Source: SZUA-365 sp964635845 | Lineage (GTDB): Bacteria > Bacteroidota > Ignavibacteria > SZUA-365 | DNA: 16,542 bases | Assembly (NCBI GenBank): GCA_964635845.1 | Contig: CAZWNO010000093.1 | Span: 1-16,542, forward strand | Direction: 5' to 3' | In this document: in pieces, positions 1 through 7,000 of the stretch | How the letters are laid out: every line of letters begins with the position of its first letter | Numbering within the stretch: the first letter of the stretch is position 1 | Notes under the pieces: model-generated | Told to the model about the DNA's origin: nothing | What the model saw: the letters and a program-made list of their open reading frames with translations, nothing else | Database searches by the model: none | Translations under genes and position numbers: made by a program

Positions 1-74
1 TCCCAATCCCCATTCCCAATCCCAATCCCCATTCCCAATCCCAATCCCCATTCCCAATCCCAATCCCCATTCCC
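1..74. repeat. 19-bp tandem satellite, truncated by window edge
   Basis: Almost four copies of the unit TCCCAATCCCCATTCCCAA start at 1, 20, 39 and 58. The last copy degenerates where it meets a GC hairpin at about 74. The unit itself is built from CCCAAT/CCCCAT sub-motifs, so it looks like a slippage-expanded array. It continues beyond the left edge, so total copy number is unknown. The minus strand has regularly spaced GGG/GGGG runs separated by three-base loops (ATT, AAT), which matches the usual G-quadruplex pattern. It lies downstream of the 3' end of the minus-strand protease gene. Confidence 0.9.
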
Positions 75-91
75 CGGGCTTGCGCCCGGGG
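72..91. other. GC-rich hairpin at repeat junction
   Basis: A perfect 8-bp inverted repeat (CCCCGGGC at 72-79, GCCCGGGG at 84-91) encloses a TTGC tetraloop. It sits exactly where the 19-bp satellite stops and its right arm is shared with the first 42-bp repeat. There is no T-tract on either side, so it is not a typical intrinsic terminator. It could be part of a dispersed intergenic repeat (REP-like) element, but this window holds only one copy. Confidence 0.6.
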
Positions 92-200
92 CAGATGTGT
101 TTCCGTATCTGGGCTGGGGCCCTCTCTCCGGGGCAGATGTGTTTCCGTACCTGGGCTGGAGACCTCTCTCCGGGGCAGATGTGTTTCCGTCAAGCTGGGA
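88..200. repeat. Three direct repeats with 42-bp period
   Basis: The core GGGGCAGATGTGTTTCCGT occurs at 88, 130 and 172, giving an exact 42-bp period. The first two copies continue with a near-identical CTGGGCTGG...CTCTCTCC tail; the third diverges after its 19-bp core. Inside copy 1, CAGAT (92-96) and ATCTG (107-111) can pair. This pairing is weakened by a substitution in copy 2 and lost in copy 3, so conservation of a structure is not supported. No open reading frame explains the repeats. The copies are too few and lack unique spacers, so this is not CRISPR. Confidence 0.85.
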
Positions 201-221
201 GTTCGGGGATGGGATAACTGA

Positions 222-245
222 AGGGCCGCCCATTCGGACGGCCCT
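222..245 (-). terminator. Terminator-like hairpin after subtilase 1
   Basis: A 7-bp perfect stem (AGGGCCG at 222-228, CGGCCCT at 239-245) with a 10-base loop begins 29 bases past the minus-strand stop of the first subtilase. On the minus strand it is followed by TTCAGTTATC rather than a run of T, so it is a weak intrinsic terminator or a 3'-end stabilising structure. Position and stem strength support the assignment. Confidence 0.55.
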
Positions 246-274
246 CTGAAAGCTGGATCGGATTCGTGGCTTGA

Positions 275-2101
275 TCAGGGTTTGCTGACGCGGACCGGGA
301 GCGTAACCCCTGACGCGGGACCCTGGTAATTAATATTCGTCCCGGTGACATTGGTAACGGTCATGTCAACAGAAGCAACCTTTTTGTAGTTGAGTGGGCC
401 CGTCGTGATGGACGCCTGTCCGTTCGCGTCCGTGATGGCAGTTGCGCTACCCGTGGCACCCCCGCTCCACGATACATACACTATCAGGTCTTGCATCCCT
501 TGGCCGGAAGAGTTCTTCAGTTCCACCGTGAGAGTTGCCGACCAGTTGCTCTTATTTATCATCGCTGCTGATCCGCTCGCCGCGGTGAGCCAGACATCGG
601 CCAAAGACGGCTGCTGTGGCGTTGTGGCGCTCGCCTCATTGGAATACGCCGAGTTCCCGTATGAATTCCATGCGCGCACTCGATACTTGTACTGCGTATT
701 GCCTGTGAGACCGGTGTTGCTGTACGTTGTGGTGTTCGCACCGACAGAAGCGATCTGTACGAAGTTCGATCCGTCCAGGCGCTCAATGTAGAATCCACTC
801 TCATCCGTCGCATTGTCGGTCCAGATTAAGTTGATCTGGCTCGATGAAACAGCGGTGGCTATGAGATTCGTCGGCGCCGCCGGTGCGGTGCCGCCTCCAC
901 CTCCACCTCCGCCAGCGACGAGACTGTACAGCAGATCCCTGGTCGTCCCACTCGGAGCACCGGGAATGGCTCCGGGTGTCGCTCCGCTCTTGATAGCGCT
1001 CTGGATCGCGGTAGGCGTGGCGCCGGGATTCGCCTTCAGGTACAGCGCCGCGACACCGGCAACATGCGGCGATGCCATCGAAGTACCGGACATCGTCGCG
1101 TAGGATGTCGAGGAGTTCTTGTAGGCCGATACGATGCCCGAACCCGGCGCGAGGACGTCGACGATGCTCCCGTAGTTCGAGTAGTACGCCCAGCCGTCCG
1201 TGCTCGTCGTGGCACCGACGGTGATGGCCGTAGGTGTACTGGCCGGGGATTTCGTGCTTGCGTCGGTGCTCTCGTTGCCGGCGGCGACGACGAAGGTGAC
1301 ACCTGCATTGACGGCGTCAGCCACTGCATCGTTCAACGCCTTGTAGTATCCGCCGCCCAGCGACATGTTTGCGACGGAGAGCGATGCGTGGTTCGCGGTC
1401 ACCCAATCCACACCGGCAATGACGCCCGCGGTCGTGCCCGAGCCCTTGTTGTTCAGGACGCGCACCGCGACGAGCGTCACTCCCTTTGCCACACCTACCG
1501 TGGAACCGCCGACCGTTCCGGATACATGCGTGCCGTGGCCGTTGCCGTCTGCTCCCGTCCCTCCGAAGGCGTCGAAGCCGAAGATCGCCCGGCTGTTGAA
1601 TTCCTGATGATCATAACGGATGCCGGTATCGATGATGTACACGGTCACACCCGCACCGTCGTTGTTGTAGGTATAGGTCGTGCTCAACGGCAGTGCCGCC
1701 TGATCGATGCGGTCGATACCCCAGCTCGGCACTGAGGGCTGCGTCGCGATCGCATACATCATTCCATCCGGTTCGATGTAGGCGACATTCGGATTGTGGC
1801 GGAGGCCTTCGATGGCCTGCGGGGGAATGGTCGCGCAGAAGCCCTTGATCGCGTGACGGTAGCGGTAGTGCACCGTGCTGCCGTTGCCGCGGGTCATCTG
1901 CTCCACGGCCGCATCGACGTTGCCGACCTCGTCCTTGAACACGACGATGTACCGGTCCTTGAGATCGAATTCACCGTTCGCGTCCTGCGTCACTGCTTTC
2001 CGCAGACCGGCGTCGCCTTCGGTCGCCGGACCCGAGGGCTGCTCGCTGCAGGCGGCGAGAACGAGGAACATCGCCGTGAGAATGAATGAAAAACGTTTCA
2101 T
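275..2101 (-). CDS. Subtilisin-like serine protease lipoprotein (S8, aqualysin type), Fn3 and Ig-like C-terminus
   Basis: Secreted endopeptidase of 608 aa. The start at 2101 is chosen over an in-frame ATG at 2146 because AAGGAG (2109-2114) lies 7 bases upstream and the protein then opens with a lipoprotein signal peptide (lipobox LAAC, lipidated Cys18). Domains: I9 propeptide about 50-113; S8 catalytic domain about 119-395 with Asp158, His189, oxyanion Asn276 and nucleophile Ser341 in GTSMASPH; an eight-glycine linker 397-404; fibronectin type III about 408-494; a C-terminal Big_1-like Ig domain about 500-608 ending in VSKP. By resemblance to aqualysin I the mature N-terminus is expected near Ala119. 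Unlike its neighbour paralogue it has no cysteines in the catalytic domain. Likely role is extracellular protein degradation. There is no T9SS sorting domain, so transport is by the lipoprotein route. Family assignment is very secure; substrate is unknown. Confidence 0.95.
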   Translation of the reverse strand: MKRFSFILTAMFLVLAACSEQPSGPATEGDAGLRKAVTQDANGEFDLKDRYIVVFKDEVGNVDAAVEQMTRGNGSTVHYRYRHAIKGFCATIPPQAIEGLRHNPNVAYIEPDGMMYAIATQPSVPSWGIDRIDQAALPLSTTYTYNNDGAGVTVYIIDTGIRYDHQEFNSRAIFGFDAFGGTGADGNGHGTHVSGTVGGSTVGVAKGVTLVAVRVLNNKGSGTTAGVIAGVDWVTANHASLSVANMSLGGGYYKALNDAVADAVNAGVTFVVAAGNESTDASTKSPASTPTAITVGATTSTDGWAYYSNYGSIVDVLAPGSGIVSAYKNSSTSYATMSGTSMASPHVAGVAALYLKANPGATPTAIQSAIKSGATPGAIPGAPSGTTRDLLYSLVAGGGGGGGGTAPAAPTNLIATAVSSSQINLIWTDNATDESGFYIERLDGSNFVQIASVGANTTTYSNTGLTGNTQYKYRVRAWNSYGNSAYSNEASATTPQQPSLADVWLTAASGSAAMINKSNWSATLTVELKNSSGQGMQDLIVYVSWSGGATGSATAITDANGQASITTGPLNYKKVASVDMTVTNVTGTNINYQGPASGVTLPVRVSKP

Positions 2102-2303
2102 CGAGTATCTCCTTGAGTAGGGTGCGCGTGAGACTGTCTGTATCAATCAGTATGCGACTCGGGGATGCTGCCTGCCGTTTCCGTCCCGCACGACGGAGAC
2201 TGTGATCTGCCGATGGAATTGTGCGAAAAATATGTATTCCGCAGACGAAATACCATAAAAAAAGGCAAGAATATTCTTCATCTGAATGCGCCCGTAAAAC
2301 GAA
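2102..2303 (-). promoter_or_regulatory. Upstream region of subtilase 1
   Basis: About 200 bp between the two protease genes. It contains the ribosome binding site AAGGAG at 2109-2114 and a strikingly AT-rich block at about 2224-2278, against otherwise GC-rich surroundings. The block includes a T7 run on the minus strand and a perfect 12-bp palindrome AAGAATATTCTT at 2267-2278. This is the natural place for the gene's own promoter and an operator, but I could not find a convincing -35/-10 or Bacteroidota-type TTG/TAnnTTTG pair. No coding potential is evident. Confidence 0.4.
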
Positions 2304-2331
2304 CGGGACCGTCCGGTGAGGGGCGGTCCCG
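2304..2331 (-). terminator. Intrinsic terminator of subtilase 2
   Basis: A perfect 8-bp stem (CGGGACCG at 2304-2311, CGGTCCCG at 2324-2331) with a 12-base loop lies 26 bases beyond the stop codon of the second subtilase. On the minus strand it is followed by TTCGTTTTACGGG, an interrupted T-tract. This separates the two protease genes into independent transcripts, although read-through into the downstream paralogue remains possible. Confidence 0.7.
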
Positions 2332-2357
2332 CGCATGCATGGCAGATGATGATCGTT

Positions 2358-4187
2358 CTACGGTTTGCTGACGAGTACCGGCAGTGTCGCGTGATTCGCG
2401 CCGCTGTCGTAGGACAGGTTCGTGCCTGTGATGTTTGTCACCGTCATGCTCACCGACGTCCGTTTCCGGTTGATCGGGGATGTGGTAACGCGCGCGACGC
2501 CCGAGGAATTCGTCACCGCGGTCGCGCTCCCGCTCGCGCCGCCGCTCCAGGCGACCGTCACCGCGGCACCGGCGACCGGTGCGTGCGATGCGTCATGCAC
2601 GGTGACGTCAAGCGTGGCGGTCCAGTTGTTTTTCACCGGTGTGGAGAAGCCGTTCGCGGCGCCGACATGCACGTAGGTCACCGCGGGAGGCGCCAGCGTC
2701 GTCGCATTTGCCGTGTTGGAGTACGCCGAATTCCCGTAGCTGTTGAACGCCCGCACGCGGAAGTAGTAGAGCGTGCCGGGATTGAGTCCCGTGCTGCTGT
2801 AATTCGTCACATTCGCTCCGACCGATCCGATCTGCGAGAAGAGGAAACCGTCGAGCGAGCGCTCGATCAGGAATCCGGACTCGTCGCCGGCGTTGTCGGT
2901 CCAGCTCAGGTTGATCTGGCTCGAGGACGCCGCGGCCGCGCTCAATGCGGAAGGAGCAGCCGGGGGATTGCCGCCGCCGGAACCGGTCAGCAGGCTGTAC
3001 AGCAGCTTGTTGGGCGATCCGTTGCCCGGGTTCCCGACGACACCATCGGTCGCGCCGTTGACGATGGCGGCCGTCACCTGCGCGGGCGACGCACCGGGAT
3101 TGGCGCTCAGATACAGCGCCGCGACACCAGCGACGTGCGGGGTCGCCATCGATGTGCCCGACCACGAGGCATAGGTGTTGGTCGAGGTCATCGTGGAGGA
3201 ATAGATACTCGAACCCGGCGCGAAGATGTCGACGCAGCTGCCGTAATTCGAGTACGACGCGCGGGCGTCGCTGGTCGTGGTCGCGCCGACGGTGATCGCG
3301 CTCGGCTCGCGCGCGGGGGAATAGTTGCACGCGGGCGCGTTACTGTTGCCCGCCGCAACCGCGAGGGTGACGCCGGACGCAACGGCGCTCGCCACTGCCT
3401 GGTCGAGCGCCAGCGATCCGCCTCCACCCAGCGACATATTGGCGACCGCGGGAGAGGTATGATAGTTTTTCACCCAATCCACACCGGCGATGACGACCGA
3501 GTATGAACCCGAGCCCGTGCAGTTGAGCACGCGCACCGCCTTGAGTGCGACGTTCTTTGCGACGCCGACGGTCGTTCCTCCCACCGTGCCCGCCACGTGC
3601 GTGCCGTGTCCGTCACAGTCGGACGCGTCCGTGTCGTTGTCGATGAAATCATAGCCGGAGGAAGCGCGGCCCGAGAATTCCTGGTGATCGAAGCGGATGC
3701 CCGTGTCGATGATGTACACCGTGACACCCGTGCCGTCCGTGTTGTAGGTGTAGCTGCTGTTCAGGGGCAGGTTGCGCTGATCGATGCGGTCGAGTCCCCA
3801 GCTCGGGGGATTGGCCTGCACACCCCATTTCGAAACGGGACCGTCGGCCTCGATGTAGTCGATGTTGGGATTGCGGCGAATGCCTTCCAGCGCCTGCGAA
3901 GGGATTGTCGCGCAGAAGCCCTTGATGGCGTGACGATAGCGGAAATGCACCTGGCTGCCGTTGCCGCGCGTGAGTTCGTCGATCAGTCCGTCGGTGTCCG
4001 TCGTGGCGTCCTTGAACACCACGATGTAGCGGTCCCGGAGATCGATCTCGCCGCCCGGTCGGTCGAACGGCGCGGCCTCGGGCGGTGCGGACTGTCCGTC
4101 AGCGGCTGGACCCGCGGGTTCGTCGCTGCAGGCGGCGAGGAGCAGCAGCATCCCCGTCATCACGATAAGTGGAAATCGTTGAAGCAT
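2358..4187 (-). CDS. Subtilisin-like serine protease lipoprotein (S8, aqualysin type), disulfide-bearing paralogue
   Basis: Secreted endopeptidase of 609 aa, tandem paralogue of the protease at 275-2101 with the same domain order. The start at 4187 has AAGGAGGA (4192-4199) just upstream and gives a lipoprotein signal peptide (LAAC, Cys20, then Ser-Asp-Glu); the longer in-frame start at 4217 would precede it with a charged stretch. Domains: I9 propeptide about 52-115; catalytic domain about 124-402 with Asp161, His194, Asn281, Ser346 (GTSMATPH); short Gly/Pro linker; fibronectin type III about 409-497; Big_1-like Ig domain about 503-609. Cysteines 191, 223, 287 and 318 fall at the spacings (32 and 31) and in the contexts (CDGHGTH, NCTGSGS, ACNYSP, GSCVD) of the two aqualysin I disulfides, so both bonds are predicted. 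Likely a stable extracellular protease; substrate unknown. Confidence 0.95.
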   Translation of the reverse strand: MLQRFPLIVMTGMLLLLAACSDEPAGPAADGQSAPPEAAPFDRPGGEIDLRDRYIVVFKDATTDTDGLIDELTRGNGSQVHFRYRHAIKGFCATIPSQALEGIRRNPNIDYIEADGPVSKWGVQANPPSWGLDRIDQRNLPLNSSYTYNTDGTGVTVYIIDTGIRFDHQEFSGRASSGYDFIDNDTDASDCDGHGTHVAGTVGGTTVGVAKNVALKAVRVLNCTGSGSYSVVIAGVDWVKNYHTSPAVANMSLGGGGSLALDQAVASAVASGVTLAVAAGNSNAPACNYSPAREPSAITVGATTTSDARASYSNYGSCVDIFAPGSSIYSSTMTSTNTYASWSGTSMATPHVAGVAALYLSANPGASPAQVTAAIVNGATDGVVGNPGNGSPNKLLYSLLTGSGGGNPPAAPSALSAAAASSSQINLSWTDNAGDESGFLIERSLDGFLFSQIGSVGANVTNYSSTGLNPGTLYYFRVRAFNSYGNSAYSNTANATTLAPPAVTYVHVGAANGFSTPVKNNWTATLDVTVHDASHAPVAGAAVTVAWSGGASGSATAVTNSSGVARVTTSPINRKRTSVSMTVTNITGTNLSYDSGANHATLPVLVSKP

Positions 4188-4477
4188 TCTATCCTCCTTC
4201 TCTTCGAAACGGAACAATGCGGAAACCGGATACGTCCGCGCACATCACACCAGGCGATCCGATATTCGCGTGCTAGAAAATCCGATTTTTGCTTTTATTA
4301 CACGGCAGTATACGGCTTCCGCGGTCAAATCCCAAAATCTATTTCCCCGGCTGGCGGTGCATAAATAAATCCCTCTGTGATTTTTATCACAGACACGGAG
4401 CCCTGCCCTTCGTATCGTGCCGTGTCATCTGGATTGAAAGCATACGATCTCCCCCATCACGAGGCCCTGGCACCGTC
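4188..4477. promoter_or_regulatory. Divergent intergenic region
   Basis: 290 bp between the divergently transcribed subtilase 2 and copper-domain T9SS protein. It is AT-rich at about 4262-4390, as expected for promoters in a GC-rich genome. It carries a CRP-type palindrome (annotated separately) and a ribosome binding site for the minus gene at 4192-4199. The plus gene has only a weak GAGG (4461-4464) 13 bases before its ATG. No coding potential or RNA gene is apparent. Confidence 0.5.
4376..4391. promoter_or_regulatory. CRP-family operator
   Basis: TGTGATTTTTATCACA is an exact match to the CRP half-site consensus TGTGA-N6-TCACA and is extended by one more pair (C4375/G4392) to a symmetric 18-mer. 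It is centred at 4383.5, 94 bp before the ATG at 4478. A weak -10-like TATCGT lies at 4413-4418; a start site about 7 bases after it (near 4425) would put the palindrome at -41.5, the classic class II activator position. The palindrome is directly visible; its recognition by a CRP/FNR-family regulator in this organism is inferred, and the -10 is weak. It could instead act on the divergent protease gene. Confidence 0.65.
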
Positions 4478-6715
4478 ATGAAACATATATACATCTGTTC
4501 CCTCTCGCTCGTATTGTTCCTCGCGCTGGTATCCTCCGCGCCGGCGGCGCAGCATCAGATCACCAACTCGGGATTCTCGTTCAGTCCCTCCAACATCACG
4601 ATCGCCGTCGGCGACACGGTGAACTTCGTCCTCGATCCCATGCATAACGTGGTGGAGGTGAGTCAGGCCACGTGGAATGCGAACGGAAACACATCCAACG
4701 GCGGTTTCTCGCTCGGATTCGGCGGCGGTACCGTGATCTTCGCGCTGGCGGGGACCTACTACTACGTCTGCGCACCGCATGCCGCCAGCGGGATGAAGGG
4801 CATCATCAACGTCGTCGCCTTCGGCATCAGCACGGGGGCGATCACTCCCGCGCAATACTGCAAGGGTGCGGGCGTGACCGTGCCCTTCACCGCCACCGGC
4901 ACCTATGCCGGGGGAAATGTCTTCACCGCGCAGCTCTCGGACGCCGTGGGGGATTTCAGCGCCCCGACGAATATCGGCACGCTCGGCGGAACGACGTCGG
5001 GCCAGATCTCCGCCGTCATTCCCGCGGGAGCGGCCGCCGGGACCGGCTACCGCATCCGCGTCGTGTCCTCCTCGCCCGCGGTCATCGGAACGGACAACGG
5101 CAGCGATCTCGCGGTGCTCGACGTTCCGACGGCGACCATCACGCCCAACGGTCCGACCACGTTCTGCGAGGGACTCAGCGTCGTGCTCGACGCGCCCACC
5201 GGCGCCGGACTGAGCTACATCTGGCGGCGCAATGGCGTTGTGATCGGCGGCGCCACGGCCGCGAGCTACACCGCGACGCAGTCGGGACTCTACTCGGTCG
5301 AGGTGTCGAACGGCAGCTGTTCAGCCACCTCGGGCAACACGCGCATCACGGTCCACCCAGCTGATCCGACCACGCTCACCTGGACGGGAGGCGTCAGCGC
5401 CGATTGGGCGGCGCTCGGCAACTGGGACAATCCCTGTGCCGTGCCTACGGCGGGCGACACGGTCGTCATTCCCGGACAGACTTCCCCACCATCGGGCATC
5501 CCTTCCATCACGCTCGGCAAGCTGACGGTCAATAATCCGGGCGGACTCACGCTTACCGGTGACCTGCAGATCACGGGCAACCTGACGCTGAGCAGCGGGA
5601 CGATCACACTCGGCGGCGCGAATCTCCTGCTCCAGGCCGCGGCGAGCATCACCGGCGGCAGCGCGGCGAGCTATATCGTGACCGATGGCAGCGGCCGCCT
5701 GCAGCAATCCGGTATCGGCAGCGGAGCGCGCACCGGCCCGGTGCTGTTCCCCGTCGGCAGCGGCGCGGGCAGCTACACGCCGCTCACGCTCAACAATGCG
5801 GGCACACCGGATCAGTTCAGCGTCGGTGTCGCGAACGACGTTCTCGCGGACGGAGGCAGCGGCACGCCGCTCGCGAGTGACGTGGTGGGACGGACATGGT
5901 TCCTCTCCGAAGCCGTCGCCGGCGGCAGCAACGCGAGCGTCACCTTCCAATGGACCTCGGGAGACGAGCGCCCGGCCTTCGATCGCGCGCAGTGCTACGT
6001 CGCGCATCATGACGGCGCGGCATGGCTGCCCGTGCAGAACATCGGCGCGGCCACCGGCAGCGATCCTTATTTCCGGACGGCGACCGGCGTGACATCCTTC
6101 TCCCCCTTCGCCATCGGAGACGGGGAATCGCCGCTGCCGGTAGAATATCGGACACTAACCTCCGATATACGAAACGACGCGGTCATGATCCGCTGGGAAA
6201 CCGAGCGCGAGATCAACAGCCGCGGCTTCGAGATCGAGCGCGGAGCCGAGGCGTCGGGACCCTGGACTGCATTGCGATTCATCGAAAGCCGTGGCAGCGC
6301 GCAGAATGGCGCGTCGTACGAGTACGTCGATCGCCCGCCGTTCGCGGGCAGCTGGTATTACCGGCTCCGGCAGGTGGACATGGACGGCACCGCGGAATAT
6401 TCGGCCGTGCTCCGCGCCGAGATGCTCAGTGTGAATAGCGCGCTTGCCATTGAATCGGCCTGGCCGAATCCGCTGCGGCTCTCCAGCTCCGCCGACGCCG
6501 GCATCGAATTCAGCAGTGCGGAGAGCGGCCGCGCGGTGCTCACCCTGCGCAACATTCTCGGCCAGCGCGTCGCGCTGCTGTTCGATGGCGCGGTCGAGGC
6601 GGGCAGCCGCACGACCGTGCATTTCAACGCCGCGGATCTCCCGCCCGGCGTCTACCTCTACCGTCTCGAACGGGGCGTGCAGACCGTGCATCACCGGCTG
6701 GTCGTCGTGCGATAG
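4478..6715 (+). CDS. T9SS cargo protein with N-terminal plastocyanin-like (type 1 copper) domain
   Basis: Secreted protein of 745 aa. The start at 4478 is set by the signal peptide (MKHIYICSLSLVLFLAL..., cleavage near 24); the upstream in-frame ATG at 4289 adds 63 residues that do not resemble a signal. Domains: cupredoxin about 26-114 with the plastocyanin ligand set His56, Cys98, His101, Met106 (C-x2-H-x4-M); a beta-sandwich domain about 118-213 typical of Bacteroidota surface proteins; Ig/PKD-like domain about 218-292 with a likely Cys230-Cys281 bond; a G-rich beta region about 297-548 beginning with an N-W-D motif; the LPVE... RWET... YRLRQVD module about 553-649; T9SS type A sorting domain about 655-745 (WPNPLRL, ILGQRV, LPPGVYLYRL). 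Expected to be exported by Sec, then through T9SS with loss of the C-terminal domain and surface attachment or release. The copper site could serve electron transfer or metal binding; which is not shown. Transcribed alone, possibly under CRP-type control. Confidence 0.9.
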   Translation: MKHIYICSLSLVLFLALVSSAPAAQHQITNSGFSFSPSNITIAVGDTVNFVLDPMHNVVEVSQATWNANGNTSNGGFSLGFGGGTVIFALAGTYYYVCAPHAASGMKGIINVVAFGISTGAITPAQYCKGAGVTVPFTATGTYAGGNVFTAQLSDAVGDFSAPTNIGTLGGTTSGQISAVIPAGAAAGTGYRIRVVSSSPAVIGTDNGSDLAVLDVPTATITPNGPTTFCEGLSVVLDAPTGAGLSYIWRRNGVVIGGATAASYTATQSGLYSVEVSNGSCSATSGNTRITVHPADPTTLTWTGGVSADWAALGNWDNPCAVPTAGDTVVIPGQTSPPSGIPSITLGKLTVNNPGGLTLTGDLQITGNLTLSSGTITLGGANLLLQAAASITGGSAASYIVTDGSGRLQQSGIGSGARTGPVLFPVGSGAGSYTPLTLNNAGTPDQFSVGVANDVLADGGSGTPLASDVVGRTWFLSEAVAGGSNASVTFQWTSGDERPAFDRAQCYVAHHDGAAWLPVQNIGAATGSDPYFRTATGVTSFSPFAIGDGESPLPVEYRTLTSDIRNDAVMIRWETEREINSRGFEIERGAEASGPWTALRFIESRGSAQNGASYEYVDRPPFAGSWYYRLRQVDMDGTAEYSAVLRAEMLSVNSALAIESAWPNPLRLSSSADAGIEFSSAESGRAVLTLRNILGQRVALLFDGAVEAGSRTTVHFNAADLPPGVYLYRLERGVQTVHHRLVVVR

Positions 6716-6787
6716 ACTCTTCATCGGCCAGTTCCCCCGCACAGCGGACACCGAAAGCCCGGGTCCGCATTCTGCATGCGCAACCGG

Positions 6788-6822
6788 CGGCGCCGCGGCA
6801 CCCCACACCGCGGCGCCGTTTT
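6788..6822 (+). terminator. Strong intrinsic terminator
   Basis: A perfect 11-bp GC stem (CGGCGCCGCGG at 6788-6798, CCGCGGCGCCG at 6808-6818) with a 9-base loop is followed by TTTT at 6819-6822. It lies 72 bases after the stop of the copper-domain T9SS gene. The T-run is only on the plus-strand side, so it is oriented for that gene and insulates the signalling operon downstream. Confidence 0.9.
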
Positions 6823-6871
6823 CACGCCGGCAGGGGACGCAGCCGGAAATTTCCACCGTGCTTGCAGGGCA

Positions 6872-6900
6872 TTGACACTGGGGACCGGATTTCCTAATAT
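6872..6900 (+). promoter_or_regulatory. Sigma-70-type promoter of the signalling operon
   Basis: A perfect -35 TTGACA (6872-6877) is followed after exactly 17 bp by TAATAT (6895-6900), a 4/6 match to the -10 consensus. Predicted start near 6907 leaves a leader of about 107 bases before the kinase ATG. A 15-bp near-palindrome GCTTCCCCGGGAAGC (6943-6957) in the leader is a candidate operator. It lies right after the upstream terminator, where a promoter is expected. Confidence 0.7.
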
Positions 6901-7000
6901 GCCGCTGTCAGATTCAATCGGATGTCCGCCAACCACGGCGCAGCTTCCCCGGGAAGCGGCGCGGGCGTCTCCTGAGCGACACGGGAAGGACGCTTCACAT

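Noticed and set aside
88..200. Possible CRISPR array
   Set aside because: Only three copies, with the between-core sequence itself repeated rather than unique, and no cas genes nearby.
890..913. Glycine tract in subtilase 1 as a phase-variable repeat
   Set aside because: The eight Gly codons are a mixture of GGC, GGA and GGT in a three-base pattern, so slippage would stay in frame and only alter linker length.
2316..3506. Long plus-strand open frame of 396 codons opposite subtilase 2
   Set aside because: It is antisense to a secure protease gene, is dominated by Arg/Gly/His-rich low-quality sequence, and has no ribosome binding site or recognisable domain. High GC at third positions produces such shadows.
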